A DNA stretch of 36,328 nucleotides from JBBITI01 sp037440885 (GTDB taxonomy: Bacteria > Chloroflexota > Dehalococcoidia > Dehalococcoidales > UBA2162): contig JBBITI010000028.1 of NCBI GenBank assembly GCA_037440885.1, forward strand, positions 1 to 36,328, read 5' to 3'. Below, piece by piece: positions 16,589-24,034 of the stretch; position 1 is the first letter of the stretch; each line of letters starts with the position of its first letter. The notes under the pieces were generated by a model. The model ran no database searches and was not told the DNA's origin. It was given only the letters and a program-made list of their open reading frames with translations. Both the position numbers and the translations under genes were made by a program.

Positions 16589-17188
16589 ATGGTAAAAGAA
16601 TATAACATTCTGATAACCGGGGTTGGTGGGCAGGGCGTCATCCTGATGTCGGAGTTGCTGGGGAAAACCGCTGTAAGGGAAGGCTTGAAAGTCCGTGGTT
16701 CTGAAGCACTGGGAATGGCGGTGCGGGGCGGGCCGGTGGTAAGTATGATCCGTATTGGTGATGATGTCTTCGGGCCCCTCATCCCCACAGGTAAAGCCGA
16801 TGTCCTCGTAGCCATGGAACCGGCCGAAGGTTTGCGGAATATCAGCTATCTAGCGAAAACGGCCTCGATCATTATCAATACGCAAAAAATTATCCCGCCT
16901 GCCGTATCAATCGGGGCTAGCAAATATCCGGACCTCGAGCTAATCGAAGAAAAACTCCGGTCGCACGTCAGCAAGTTGGTCAGTATTGATGCCGATCAGA
17001 TAGCTCAGGCGTCAGGAAGTATATTAAGCGTTAACGTTGTGATGCTGGGTGGATTGTTCGGTTTCGGCAAGATCCCGATCAAGTTGGCATCGGTCAAGGA
17101 AACAATCCAGGACCATTTCCCGGCAAGAACTGCCCCGGCCAATCTCAAAGCCTTCGACCTGGGTTACCAGGCTTGCCGCCAAGCATAG
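16589..17188 (+). CDS. iorB: indolepyruvate:ferredoxin oxidoreductase-type beta subunit
   Basis: The 199-residue protein is the gamma-type domain partner of IorA. It begins YNILITGVGGQGVILMSELL, a nucleotide-fold motif typical of the family, and continues with SEALGMAVRGGPVVSMIRIG, shared by IorB and other 2-oxoacid:ferredoxin oxidoreductase gamma subunits. It completes the two-subunit enzyme. The ATG lies four bases after the iorA stop, with a short GGA nearby, so translation is probably coupled. The gene ends just before a 19-bp inverted repeat shared with the convergent dehydrogenase gene. Confidence 0.93.
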   Translation: MVKEYNILITGVGGQGVILMSELLGKTAVREGLKVRGSEALGMAVRGGPVVSMIRIGDDVFGPLIPTGKADVLVAMEPAEGLRNISYLAKTASIIINTQKIIPPAVSIGASKYPDLELIEEKLRSHVSKLVSIDADQIAQASGSILSVNVVMLGGLFGFGKIPIKLASVKETIQDHFPARTAPANLKAFDLGYQACRQA

Positions 17189-17197
17189 AAAATCAAC

Positions 17198-18223
17198 TTA
17201 ACTAATTATATTACCCGGTTTTCCCCACCGGGTAATATAATTAGTTTCGACTTGGGGATTGACCCAGCCCCGCGGCCACTGCCCGGCGATCAATCGCGCC
17301 ACTTCCTCCGCTGGACGCCGGGCTTGTTCGTCCCAGGCCTGGTCGGAATAATGGGCGGAATGCCCGGTAATGATCACGTTCTCCATTTTCAATAAAGGAT
17401 TATCCATCTTCGCCGGTTCGTAAGCGAGAACGTCCAGTCCGGCTCCGGCGATTTTCCCGTTTATCAAAGCATCGCACAAAGCAGTTTCATCAACGACCGC
17501 TCCGCGCGACGTATTAATAAAATATGCCGTTTTCTTCATCAAACTAAATTGGGGCTTCCCGATCATACGCCGGGTAGCCGCAGTAAGCGGCGTATGTACG
17601 GAGACATAATCCGATTCCTGCATCAATTGTTCCAGAGACACCTGCTTAACTTTCATACCCTCCATAACCTGAGACGGAATGAACGGATCAAAAGATATTA
17701 CTTTCAAACCGAATGATTGGGCTTTGGGCACCAATGCCCGGGAGATAGCTCCGAACCCGACCAGTCCGAGTGTCTGGCCGCGAAGCTGGGTTATGCCGCG
17801 CCATACTGCCTGCATCTCCCGGCCATGAAAAACACGCCAGCCTCCGGCTTTGATCATTCCGTCCAAGCGAGTGATTTTACGTGCACAATCAAGTACCAGG
17901 GCCATAGCGTGGTCGGATACTTCATCAACCGATAGACCGGAGATATTGGCTACGCAAATTCCGGCAGCTGTGGCTCCCGCGATATCGATATTGTCATAGC
18001 CAACCTTAGGGGTAACGATCAGCCGGCATTTTGACAGGCGCTCAATCACTTTTAGGGTACACGGTTCCGATCGAGCGATTAAGACATCGGCATCGGCAGC
18101 AGCAGCGATCAGTGCATCCTCATCAGGCGCCGGCCATTCGATATACTCTACTCCCAGTTTATCGAAAGCATCCCGGTTTAAATCGATAGGTGGCACACTG
18201 GTATAGACAACCTTCAATCTCAT
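17198..18223 (-). CDS. D-isomer-specific 2-hydroxyacid dehydrogenase
   Basis: The 341-residue NAD-dependent enzyme should interconvert a 2-oxoacid and its D-2-hydroxyacid, like phosphoglycerate, glyoxylate or D-lactate dehydrogenases. The cofactor motif is TLGLVGFGAIS at 151-161, with Ser161 for the usual second-site Gly. The catalytic triad is present: Arg240 (NTSRGAVVDE), Glu269 (LAYEP) and His288 (TGHSAHYSD). The ATG at 18223 has GAGGAGGG nine bases upstream; a GTG at 18241 would place that site inside the gene and is rejected. The last 16 residues after the usual GWVNPQV end are encoded by the terminator-like repeat. The gene is divergent from the flavin oxidase cluster and likely shares its control. 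Confidence 0.92.
   Translation of the reverse strand: MRLKVVYTSVPPIDLNRDAFDKLGVEYIEWPAPDEDALIAAAADADVLIARSEPCTLKVIERLSKCRLIVTPKVGYDNIDIAGATAAGICVANISGLSVDEVSDHAMALVLDCARKITRLDGMIKAGGWRVFHGREMQAVWRGITQLRGQTLGLVGFGAISRALVPKAQSFGLKVISFDPFIPSQVMEGMKVKQVSLEQLMQESDYVSVHTPLTAATRRMIGKPQFSLMKKTAYFINTSRGAVVDETALCDALINGKIAGAGLDVLAYEPAKMDNPLLKMENVIITGHSAHYSDQAWDEQARRPAEEVARLIAGQWPRGWVNPQVETNYITRWGKPGNIIS
17200..17246. terminator. 19-bp perfect inverted repeat, probable bidirectional terminator
   Basis: The left arm 17200-17218 (AACTAATTATATTACCCGG) and the right arm 17228-17246 are exact reverse complements around a nine-base loop. The repeat lies between convergent genes, 11 bases after the iorB stop. 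Its outer parts are AT-rich, giving U-rich 3' arms in both directions. The hairpin overlaps the last 15-16 codons of the minus-strand dehydrogenase. Confidence 0.7.
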
Positions 18224-18308
18224 AAACTGGTCCCTCCTCACTGATGGAAACGAAACCTTCTAATGCAATCAGAAGAAACTCTCCCCAACTGTCCCACTGC
18301 TTTAACCG

Positions 18309-18338
18309 AGTATACCCTGCACCAGGGTGTCTCGACAA
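18309..18338 (-). promoter_or_regulatory. promoter of the 2-hydroxyacid dehydrogenase, with a palindromic operator in the spacer
   Basis: On the minus strand, TTGTCG (18338-18333) and TATACT (18314-18309) are separated by 18 bases. The spacer is largely filled by the palindrome ACCCTG-CAC-CAGGGT (18314-18328). Transcription would start about 80 bases before the ATG at 18223. A further CAGGGT half-site lies at 18359-18364, next to the divergent promoter. Confidence 0.5.
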
Positions 18339-18366
18339 GGTTTTTTTTGAATCTTTCGCAGGGTTA

Positions 18367-18395
18367 TTGACTTATAGATGATGTTTTAATATCCT
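18367..18395 (+). promoter_or_regulatory. promoter TTGACT - 17 bp - TATCCT for the flavin oxidase operon
   Basis: The -35 (18367-18372) matches five of six bases and the -10 (18390-18395) four of six, at 17-base spacing. Transcription would start near 18402, about 105 bases before the ATG at 18507. The gap 18224-18506 contains this promoter, the divergent promoter with its palindrome, and a T8 tract (18341-18348). Confidence 0.45.
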
Positions 18396-18506
18396 TGAAA
18401 CGACCCGACGCCGTCCGGATTAAGCCATTGAAAGAGGGACGATTAATCCGTGTTCCGGGTGAACACGGGTATTGAGATTAATTCACCGAAGAATTGGGAG
18501 GTGTCA

Positions 18507-19973
18507 ATGATCCAAAAAGAGAAATTGATAGACACTGTCGGCGCGGCAAACGTCTCTTTTGATGAATTAGTCCTGAATGATTATTCCGGTGACAACAGTT
18601 TCGTTAATCGGGTAAGGCCTTTCTGCGTTGTCAAACCGCAGACCACCGAAATTATCAAACAACTTGTACTTTTAGCTTCAGCGACCCGGACCCCACTTGT
18701 TCCGATTAGTTCCGGGGCTCCTCATTTTCGGGGTGATACCGTCCCCAGCATCGGCGGAGCAGTCATCCTCGATCTGTCCGACCTTGACAATATTATCCGC
18801 GTGGATCGACCGCGTCGCGTCGCTATGATCGAGGCCGGAGTCACCTTCGCGGAACTGATTCCGGCAGTTCAAAAAGAAGGTCTAAGACTGAACATGCCTT
18901 TGCTACCCCGCAGCACAAAATCTGTAATCGGTAGTATATTAGAGCGAGAACCAGTAATGATGCCCGCCTATCAATGGGACATCTCCGATCCATTATCCTG
19001 CATTGAAGTAATTTTTGGGAACGGAGAGGAATTTCGCACCGGACAGGCGGCTGGGCCGGGTACTGTCGAAGAGCAATGGGCAGCAGGGGCTGTCCAGAAG
19101 ACACCCTACGGCCCGGGTACAGCTTCATTGCACCGGTTGATCCAGGGTTCTCAGGGAACCATCGGAGTCGTCACCTGGGCATCATTAAGATGCGAGCTAC
19201 TACCCCTGTTAGAAGAGCCATTCTTGGTAGGTTCCTCTAACCTTGATAAGCTGATCGAATTAGTCCACTGGTTAATTAGATTGAGAATGGTAAATGAGTG
19301 TTTCATCGTGAATAAAACCACGCTGGCGACCTTCATGGCGCAACCTGGTGTGACTGATTATCCCGTGATAAAAGATCTACTACCTCCCTGGATTCTATTT
19401 TTCAACGTCGCCGGTTATGACTACTACCCGGAAGAAAAGGTGTCCTATCAAATCGGGAATATTACTCAGATAACCCGGAGAACAGGGATTGAAGCAGTAA
19501 AGGAGATTGGCGGCATTTCAGCTTATAATCTGTTAAAGACGATTCAACAACCGTCTTCCGATCCCTATTGGAAAATCAGGATGAAGGGCGCATGCCAGGA
19601 AATCTTTTTTCTTTCCATTTACGATAAACTGGCGCATCAGATTATAGTCATGAATGAACAAGCCAAACAATTTGATTATCCGCTATCTGATATCGCTGTT
19701 TATCTGCAACCAGCAGTACAGGGTACCGCCTGCCACTGTGAATTCATCCTGTCTTACCGTCCCGACAATTCAGCCGAAAAAGAGAAGGTTCGTGATCTAG
19801 TGAATGCTGCAACCAAAGCATTGCTCGCCAATGGAGCTTTTTTCTCCAGGCCTTATGGTGAAAATGCCCGTACAATAATCAACCGGGATGCGGCTGGTGT
19901 AGCAATGTTAACAAGACTAAAAAAGATTTTCGATCCGAATAATATTATGAACCCCGGAAAGCTCTGTTTTTGA
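18507..19973 (+). CDS. FAD-linked oxidase, GlcD/VAO family (A)
   Basis: The 488-residue flavoprotein has the FAD-binding PCMH fold: VKPQTTEIIKQLVLLAS, then PLVPISSGAPH, GGAVILDLSDLDNIIRVD and the LIQGSQGTIGVVTWA motif near 230-245. The C-terminus ends LKKIFDPNNIMNPGKLCF, as in glycolate and D-lactate oxidases. Relatives oxidise 2-hydroxyacids or benzylic alcohols. The gene is followed by a CCG iron-sulfur protein and a second FAD oxidase, like GlcD-GlcF-type electron-transferring complexes. The frame is open to 18450, but GGGAGGTG places the start at ATG 18507. It is divergent from the 2-hydroxyacid dehydrogenase. Confidence 0.88.
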   Translation: MIQKEKLIDTVGAANVSFDELVLNDYSGDNSFVNRVRPFCVVKPQTTEIIKQLVLLASATRTPLVPISSGAPHFRGDTVPSIGGAVILDLSDLDNIIRVDRPRRVAMIEAGVTFAELIPAVQKEGLRLNMPLLPRSTKSVIGSILEREPVMMPAYQWDISDPLSCIEVIFGNGEEFRTGQAAGPGTVEEQWAAGAVQKTPYGPGTASLHRLIQGSQGTIGVVTWASLRCELLPLLEEPFLVGSSNLDKLIELVHWLIRLRMVNECFIVNKTTLATFMAQPGVTDYPVIKDLLPPWILFFNVAGYDYYPEEKVSYQIGNITQITRRTGIEAVKEIGGISAYNLLKTIQQPSSDPYWKIRMKGACQEIFFLSIYDKLAHQIIVMNEQAKQFDYPLSDIAVYLQPAVQGTACHCEFILSYRPDNSAEKEKVRDLVNAATKALLANGAFFSRPYGENARTIINRDAAGVAMLTRLKKIFDPNNIMNPGKLCF

Positions 19974-20013
19974 CGAAAAACGGCGATATACAAACATGTG
20001 AGGAAGTGAATAA

Positions 20014-21279
20014 ATGGCATTAGAAGATTATCGTGGCGATATGGAAATGTGCTGCCGGTGTTCGACTTGTAAGTTTATCCCTATGCAACAGATCGCAGGA
20101 GATCAGTATGTCAATGTCTGCCCCAGCATCGCCAGGTATAACTTCCATTCCTATTCCGGTGGGGGCAGGTTGAATATCGCTTTGTCGATGTTAAAAGGCA
20201 GTATCAAGTATACTGATCGGCTGCTTGATATCGTGTACAACTGTCAGTTGTGTGGTGCTTGCGGCGTTTCCTGTAACTACGCTATGGACATGGAGGTTAT
20301 CGAGCCGATTACCGAATTCCGCATGAAATGTATTGCCGATGGCCAGACCAACCCATCCCTCGAAAAATCCTTCGTTCGTTTAAATACTACTGGATCAATG
20401 ATACCGCAAGCAGGTCAGCGCGGTGAATGGGCTATTGATCTCCACCTTCGTGACGCGAACCGCGAAAAAGTAGATGTCCTCTTTCACGCTGGTTGCCTCA
20501 CATCTGCGAACAAAGGAATGCACAAACTCGCCGCAGATACCATCAGGATAATACAAAACTCCGGAGTCGATATTGGCTCCTTCGGTGATTCCGAATTATG
20601 CTGCGGAGGCCGGGTTTACCAGATGGGATACCGGAAAGCATTTATTGATCAAGCGCAGAAGTTCATGGCTCAAGTCGAAAAAGCTGACATAAAAACCCTT
20701 GTTACCGGATGTGCCCACTGTTATCAAGCCTTTAAAGTCCTTTACGATAGATTTCATCTACGAGGTGGTCTTCAAGTACTGCACACCACGGAATACCTTA
20801 CCCAATTGATCCAGGACGGAACTATCAAGCCAAACAAGCAAATCTACTTAAACGTCACATACCACGACCCCTGTCGCCTTGGGCGACTGGGTGAAGCATG
20901 GGTGCATTGGGAAGGCAAGAAAATTCCCGGGCACCGTTTTATGTTCGACCCGCCGAAAACATACCGGAAGGGGACTTTCGGCGTATATGAAGCCCCTCGG
21001 CATATCCTGACTAGCATCCCGGGAATAAAACTGACAGAGATGGTCCGCATTAAGGAATATGCCTGGTGCTGCGGTGCGGGTGGCGGCGTTCTTGAATCGA
21101 ATCCTGAATTTGCTGCCTGGACCGCCCGCGAGAGAATCGATGAAGCCCGGTCTACAGGTGCTGAGGCGTTGGTGACATCTTGCCCGTGGTGCGAAATGAC
21201 GTTCAAGCAGGAACTTACCCGTAGTAAACTGGATTTCAAGGTTTATGATGTTATCGAAATCCTGGCCAGTGCACTTTAA
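20014..21279 (+). CDS. CCG-domain iron-sulfur electron-transfer protein (GlcF/GlpC/HdrB-like)
   Basis: The 421-residue protein has an N-terminal two-cluster ferredoxin part. The first cluster is CCRCSTC with Cys36-Pro; the second is Cys77/80/83/87 (CQLCGACGVSC). Two cysteine-rich CCG domains follow: Cys161, Cys196-Cys197-Gly, Cys233-x2-Cys236; and Cys287, Cys352-Cys353-Gly, Cys390-x2-Cys393. This is the layout of GlcF, GlpC and the HdrB/HdrD family, which carry electrons from a flavin dehydrogenase to quinone, thiols or another carrier. Lying between two FAD oxidases, it is most simply their shared electron acceptor. AGGAAG precedes the ATG. Confidence 0.9.
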   Translation: MALEDYRGDMEMCCRCSTCKFIPMQQIAGDQYVNVCPSIARYNFHSYSGGGRLNIALSMLKGSIKYTDRLLDIVYNCQLCGACGVSCNYAMDMEVIEPITEFRMKCIADGQTNPSLEKSFVRLNTTGSMIPQAGQRGEWAIDLHLRDANREKVDVLFHAGCLTSANKGMHKLAADTIRIIQNSGVDIGSFGDSELCCGGRVYQMGYRKAFIDQAQKFMAQVEKADIKTLVTGCAHCYQAFKVLYDRFHLRGGLQVLHTTEYLTQLIQDGTIKPNKQIYLNVTYHDPCRLGRLGEAWVHWEGKKIPGHRFMFDPPKTYRKGTFGVYEAPRHILTSIPGIKLTEMVRIKEYAWCCGAGGGVLESNPEFAAWTARERIDEARSTGAEALVTSCPWCEMTFKQELTRSKLDFKVYDVIEILASAL

Positions 21280-21296
21280 TTAAGGAGGGTTGCGTC

Positions 21297-22763
21297 ATGG
21301 CTATAAGTAGCGATGTTTACAGGGCCTTTGAAGACGTTGTTGGTCCAGAGAATATCTGTAACGACCCGGCGATCATGCCGTCTTATTTTTCAACCGATTT
21401 TGCTGCGGTTACCCTCCCCCAGAACACTCAGGAAGTGCAGGCGATCGTCCGGCTATGCAACAAATTCAAACTCCGCTTCCGGCCGATCTGCACCGGATGG
21501 ACCGGAGGATTCGCCCCGAATACGGTCTTACTGGATTTGCGCAGAATGAACCGTATCATTGAAATCAATGAAAAGAACATGTACGCTGTCGTCGAACCTT
21601 ATGTTATCTCTGCTCAACTGCAGGCGGAATCAATGAAACGAGGCCTGAATGTCAACCTGAAAGGAGCGGGTGCCAATTGCTCGGCAATGTTGAGGGGTCA
21701 CGGTCATATGGATCAGACTACCAGTGGTGACGACCGCAACCATCTGGCAGTTGAATGGGTTACCCCGGAGGGAGAAATCCTCAGGATAGGTTCTCTAGGC
21801 TCTTCCGATGCATGGTTCTGTGGAGACGGCCCCGGTCCTTCATTAAGATGCCTGATCAACAGTGCTGTTCCCCCCGGGACCACTCCGGGCGTATTTACCA
21901 AATGTGCCACCAAATTATATCACTGGCCTGGCCCGCCTAATTTCCCGATCCAGGGAATCTCGCCGCGTTACACTTTAAGCCGAATACCGGATAATTTTAT
22001 GTTACGCTACTTCAGCTTCTCCACACCGGAAAAAATGTATGAAGCGGAGATAAAAATCGGGGAGAGCGAAATCGCTTTTGAATTGATGTGTTTTAATATG
22101 TCAATGGTCGCGGCAAATATCACAACCAGTAATGAGGAAGAGGCCGAAGTATTCCAACGATTGAGCAATGAAGTCATTGGTTACGGTTTTATGGTCATCA
22201 TCGCCGGTAATTCACCGGAAGATTTTCATTACAAGAAAAAAGTATTACAAACGATCATCTCCGAAACAGGTGGGAAATCTTTGGAAGCAGTGGAGAAAGA
22301 CCCGGAGATCGAAGGGATCCTACTATGCCAGTGTATCAGGGTCAGTGCTTCGATCCGGGAGACCTTTCGGGCTGGAGGTGTGTTTAACTCGATACCGATC
22401 ATGGGACAGCGAGACTTGACCTTGCGCTGGTCGATCGGTGCCGGTACTGCCAAGGAACCTATGATTAACCAAGGACTGATCGTCAACGACGGCGGCATGC
22501 CTTTCGGATGGGGTGTCGAAAACGGGCATCTCGGTAAAACTGAGATTTTTTGCCGGTACGATCGCTTGAATCCAGAAGCAGTGAGAGCGGTTGATAGTTG
22601 GCGGAAAGAACAGACGGAAAGGGCATTAAACGGCCGTTTCTTTGCTTCTGGCCCTGCTGAACAGACTGGACCGCTCATGTCCAATTACCATGTGTGGTGG
22701 AAGCAAATCCAATCCGCCATTGACCCTAATGGAGTTGCTTCAGAGAGCGGAGCCCTTGTATAA
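21297..22763 (+). CDS. FAD-linked oxidase, GlcD/VAO family (B)
   Basis: The second 488-residue FAD oxidase of the operon is clearly different in sequence from the first. The PCMH fold is visible in LPQNTQEVQAIVRLCNKF, PICTGWTGGFAPNTVLLDL and MNRIIEINEKNMYAVVEPYV. The middle part is rich in Gly, His and Cys (LRGHGHMDQTTSGDD, about 137-151), and the C-terminus ends IDPNGVASESGALV, as in vanillyl-alcohol/4-cresol-type enzymes. The substrate is unknown; a hydroxyacid or a benzylic/aryl alcohol are both possible. TAAGGAGGG lies upstream of the ATG, 17 bases after the iron-sulfur gene. It may form a hetero-complex with oxidase A and the CCG protein. Confidence 0.85.
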   Translation: MAISSDVYRAFEDVVGPENICNDPAIMPSYFSTDFAAVTLPQNTQEVQAIVRLCNKFKLRFRPICTGWTGGFAPNTVLLDLRRMNRIIEINEKNMYAVVEPYVISAQLQAESMKRGLNVNLKGAGANCSAMLRGHGHMDQTTSGDDRNHLAVEWVTPEGEILRIGSLGSSDAWFCGDGPGPSLRCLINSAVPPGTTPGVFTKCATKLYHWPGPPNFPIQGISPRYTLSRIPDNFMLRYFSFSTPEKMYEAEIKIGESEIAFELMCFNMSMVAANITTSNEEEAEVFQRLSNEVIGYGFMVIIAGNSPEDFHYKKKVLQTIISETGGKSLEAVEKDPEIEGILLCQCIRVSASIRETFRAGGVFNSIPIMGQRDLTLRWSIGAGTAKEPMINQGLIVNDGGMPFGWGVENGHLGKTEIFCRYDRLNPEAVRAVDSWRKEQTERALNGRFFASGPAEQTGPLMSNYHVWWKQIQSAIDPNGVASESGALV

Positions 22764-22811
22764 GGTTCTACTAATATTTGACTGTTAAAACAGAAACAAC
22801 GGGGGTATTAA

Positions 22812-24014
22812 ATGGCTGGTATTCTGGAAGGGATTAAGATTATTTCCATGGGACAAATCGTGGCCATACCATCAGCGAGCTCGACAATGGCTGATTGGGG
22901 TGCCGATGTCATCAAACTGGAGCCCCTGACTGGAGAAATGCACCGCAACATGAAGACTAATCAGGGCGTTGATATGTCCGGATCAATTAATTGGATCATG
23001 CAAGTACTGAACCGCAACAGCCGTAGTCTGGCAATCGACCTTAAACAAGAAGAGGGAAAAGCTGCTATTTACAAACTCATCAAGAACGCTGATATCTTTA
23101 TGTGTAATTACGAGCGAAACTCCGTAAAGAAGCTTGGGCTTGACTATGCTACCTTAAGCCGGATCAACCCTCGTCTAATCTATGGATTTGTAAGTGGTTT
23201 CGGTCCGGTCGGCCCGGATAAAGACGAGCGGGGATATGACTTCACCGCCGGTTGGGCCCGTGCTGGTCTCATGTATATGATTGGCGAACCGGGAACACCA
23301 CCCCCGCCGCAACGCGCCGGACTGATCGACAGTGCCGCCGGGGCGCATCTGGTAGCTGGAATTTGTGCCGCGTTACTGGAAAGAGAGAAAACCGGACAGG
23401 GTAAAGAAGTAGAAGTAACCCTTTATCATACGGGGGCATGGTCCATTGCGATGGATACACAGATGGCGGCAGGAGGTAAACAACTCGTAAAACACGACCG
23501 CACTCGACCCCAGAACCCGATCTGGAATAGCTATCGGACCAAGGATAACCGCTGGTTCTGGCTCGCGATGCTGCAACCCGACCCTGCCTGGCCGGGCTTC
23601 TGCCAGGCGATCGGGAAGCCGGAACTGGAAAATGACCCCAGATTTAATAGCATTGACGCCCGGGCTGGGCATTCACCCGAACTGGTACGGATTATCGAAG
23701 ACGCCCTGGCAACTAAAACTATGGCGGAATGGGAGCAAGTTTTCCGTACCTATAATTGTATTTACGGGAAAGTCCAGACACCCGCTGAAATCTCAACTGA
23801 TCCCCAGGCTGTCGCAGCGGGTTTTTTCACCGAGGTGGAATACCAGCAAAAAAAGATAAAAATTCTCACCAGCCCGGTGCTTTTCGACGGCAAGGTCGCA
23901 CCGATCAAATTACCCGCTCCGGAACTGGGCCAGCATAATGAAGAGATTTTACTTGAACTTGGTTATACCTGGGAGGAAATCGGTGAACTAAAAAATAAAG
24001 GGGTCATTTTATAA
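22812..24014 (+). CDS. class III CoA-transferase (CaiB/BaiF family), third copy
   Basis: The 400-residue protein shows the family pattern: GIKIISMGQIVAIPSASSTM, GADVIKLEPLTGE, RNSRSLAIDLKQEEGK, VSGFGPVGPDKDERGYD and TGQGKEVEV. The catalytic aspartate is present as Asp173 in GLIDSAAGAH. It ends the flavin oxidase operon, so its substrate is probably a carboxylic acid made or used by those oxidases, such as a hydroxyacid; this recalls aryl-lactate CoA-transferases but is not proven. It starts 48 bases after oxidase B, with GGGGG about seven bases before the ATG, and is convergent with aldehyde ferredoxin oxidoreductase. Confidence 0.92.
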   Translation: MAGILEGIKIISMGQIVAIPSASSTMADWGADVIKLEPLTGEMHRNMKTNQGVDMSGSINWIMQVLNRNSRSLAIDLKQEEGKAAIYKLIKNADIFMCNYERNSVKKLGLDYATLSRINPRLIYGFVSGFGPVGPDKDERGYDFTAGWARAGLMYMIGEPGTPPPPQRAGLIDSAAGAHLVAGICAALLEREKTGQGKEVEVTLYHTGAWSIAMDTQMAAGGKQLVKHDRTRPQNPIWNSYRTKDNRWFWLAMLQPDPAWPGFCQAIGKPELENDPRFNSIDARAGHSPELVRIIEDALATKTMAEWEQVFRTYNCIYGKVQTPAEISTDPQAVAAGFFTEVEYQQKKIKILTSPVLFDGKVAPIKLPAPELGQHNEEILLELGYTWEEIGELKNKGVIL

Positions 24015-24034
24015 AACGCGTCGCTTTTTTCCGA

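Noticed and set aside
18314..18348. Hairpin plus T8 tract as an intrinsic terminator
   Set aside because: The T-tract begins 12 bases after the stem and the site is upstream of two divergent genes, where an operator is more likely.
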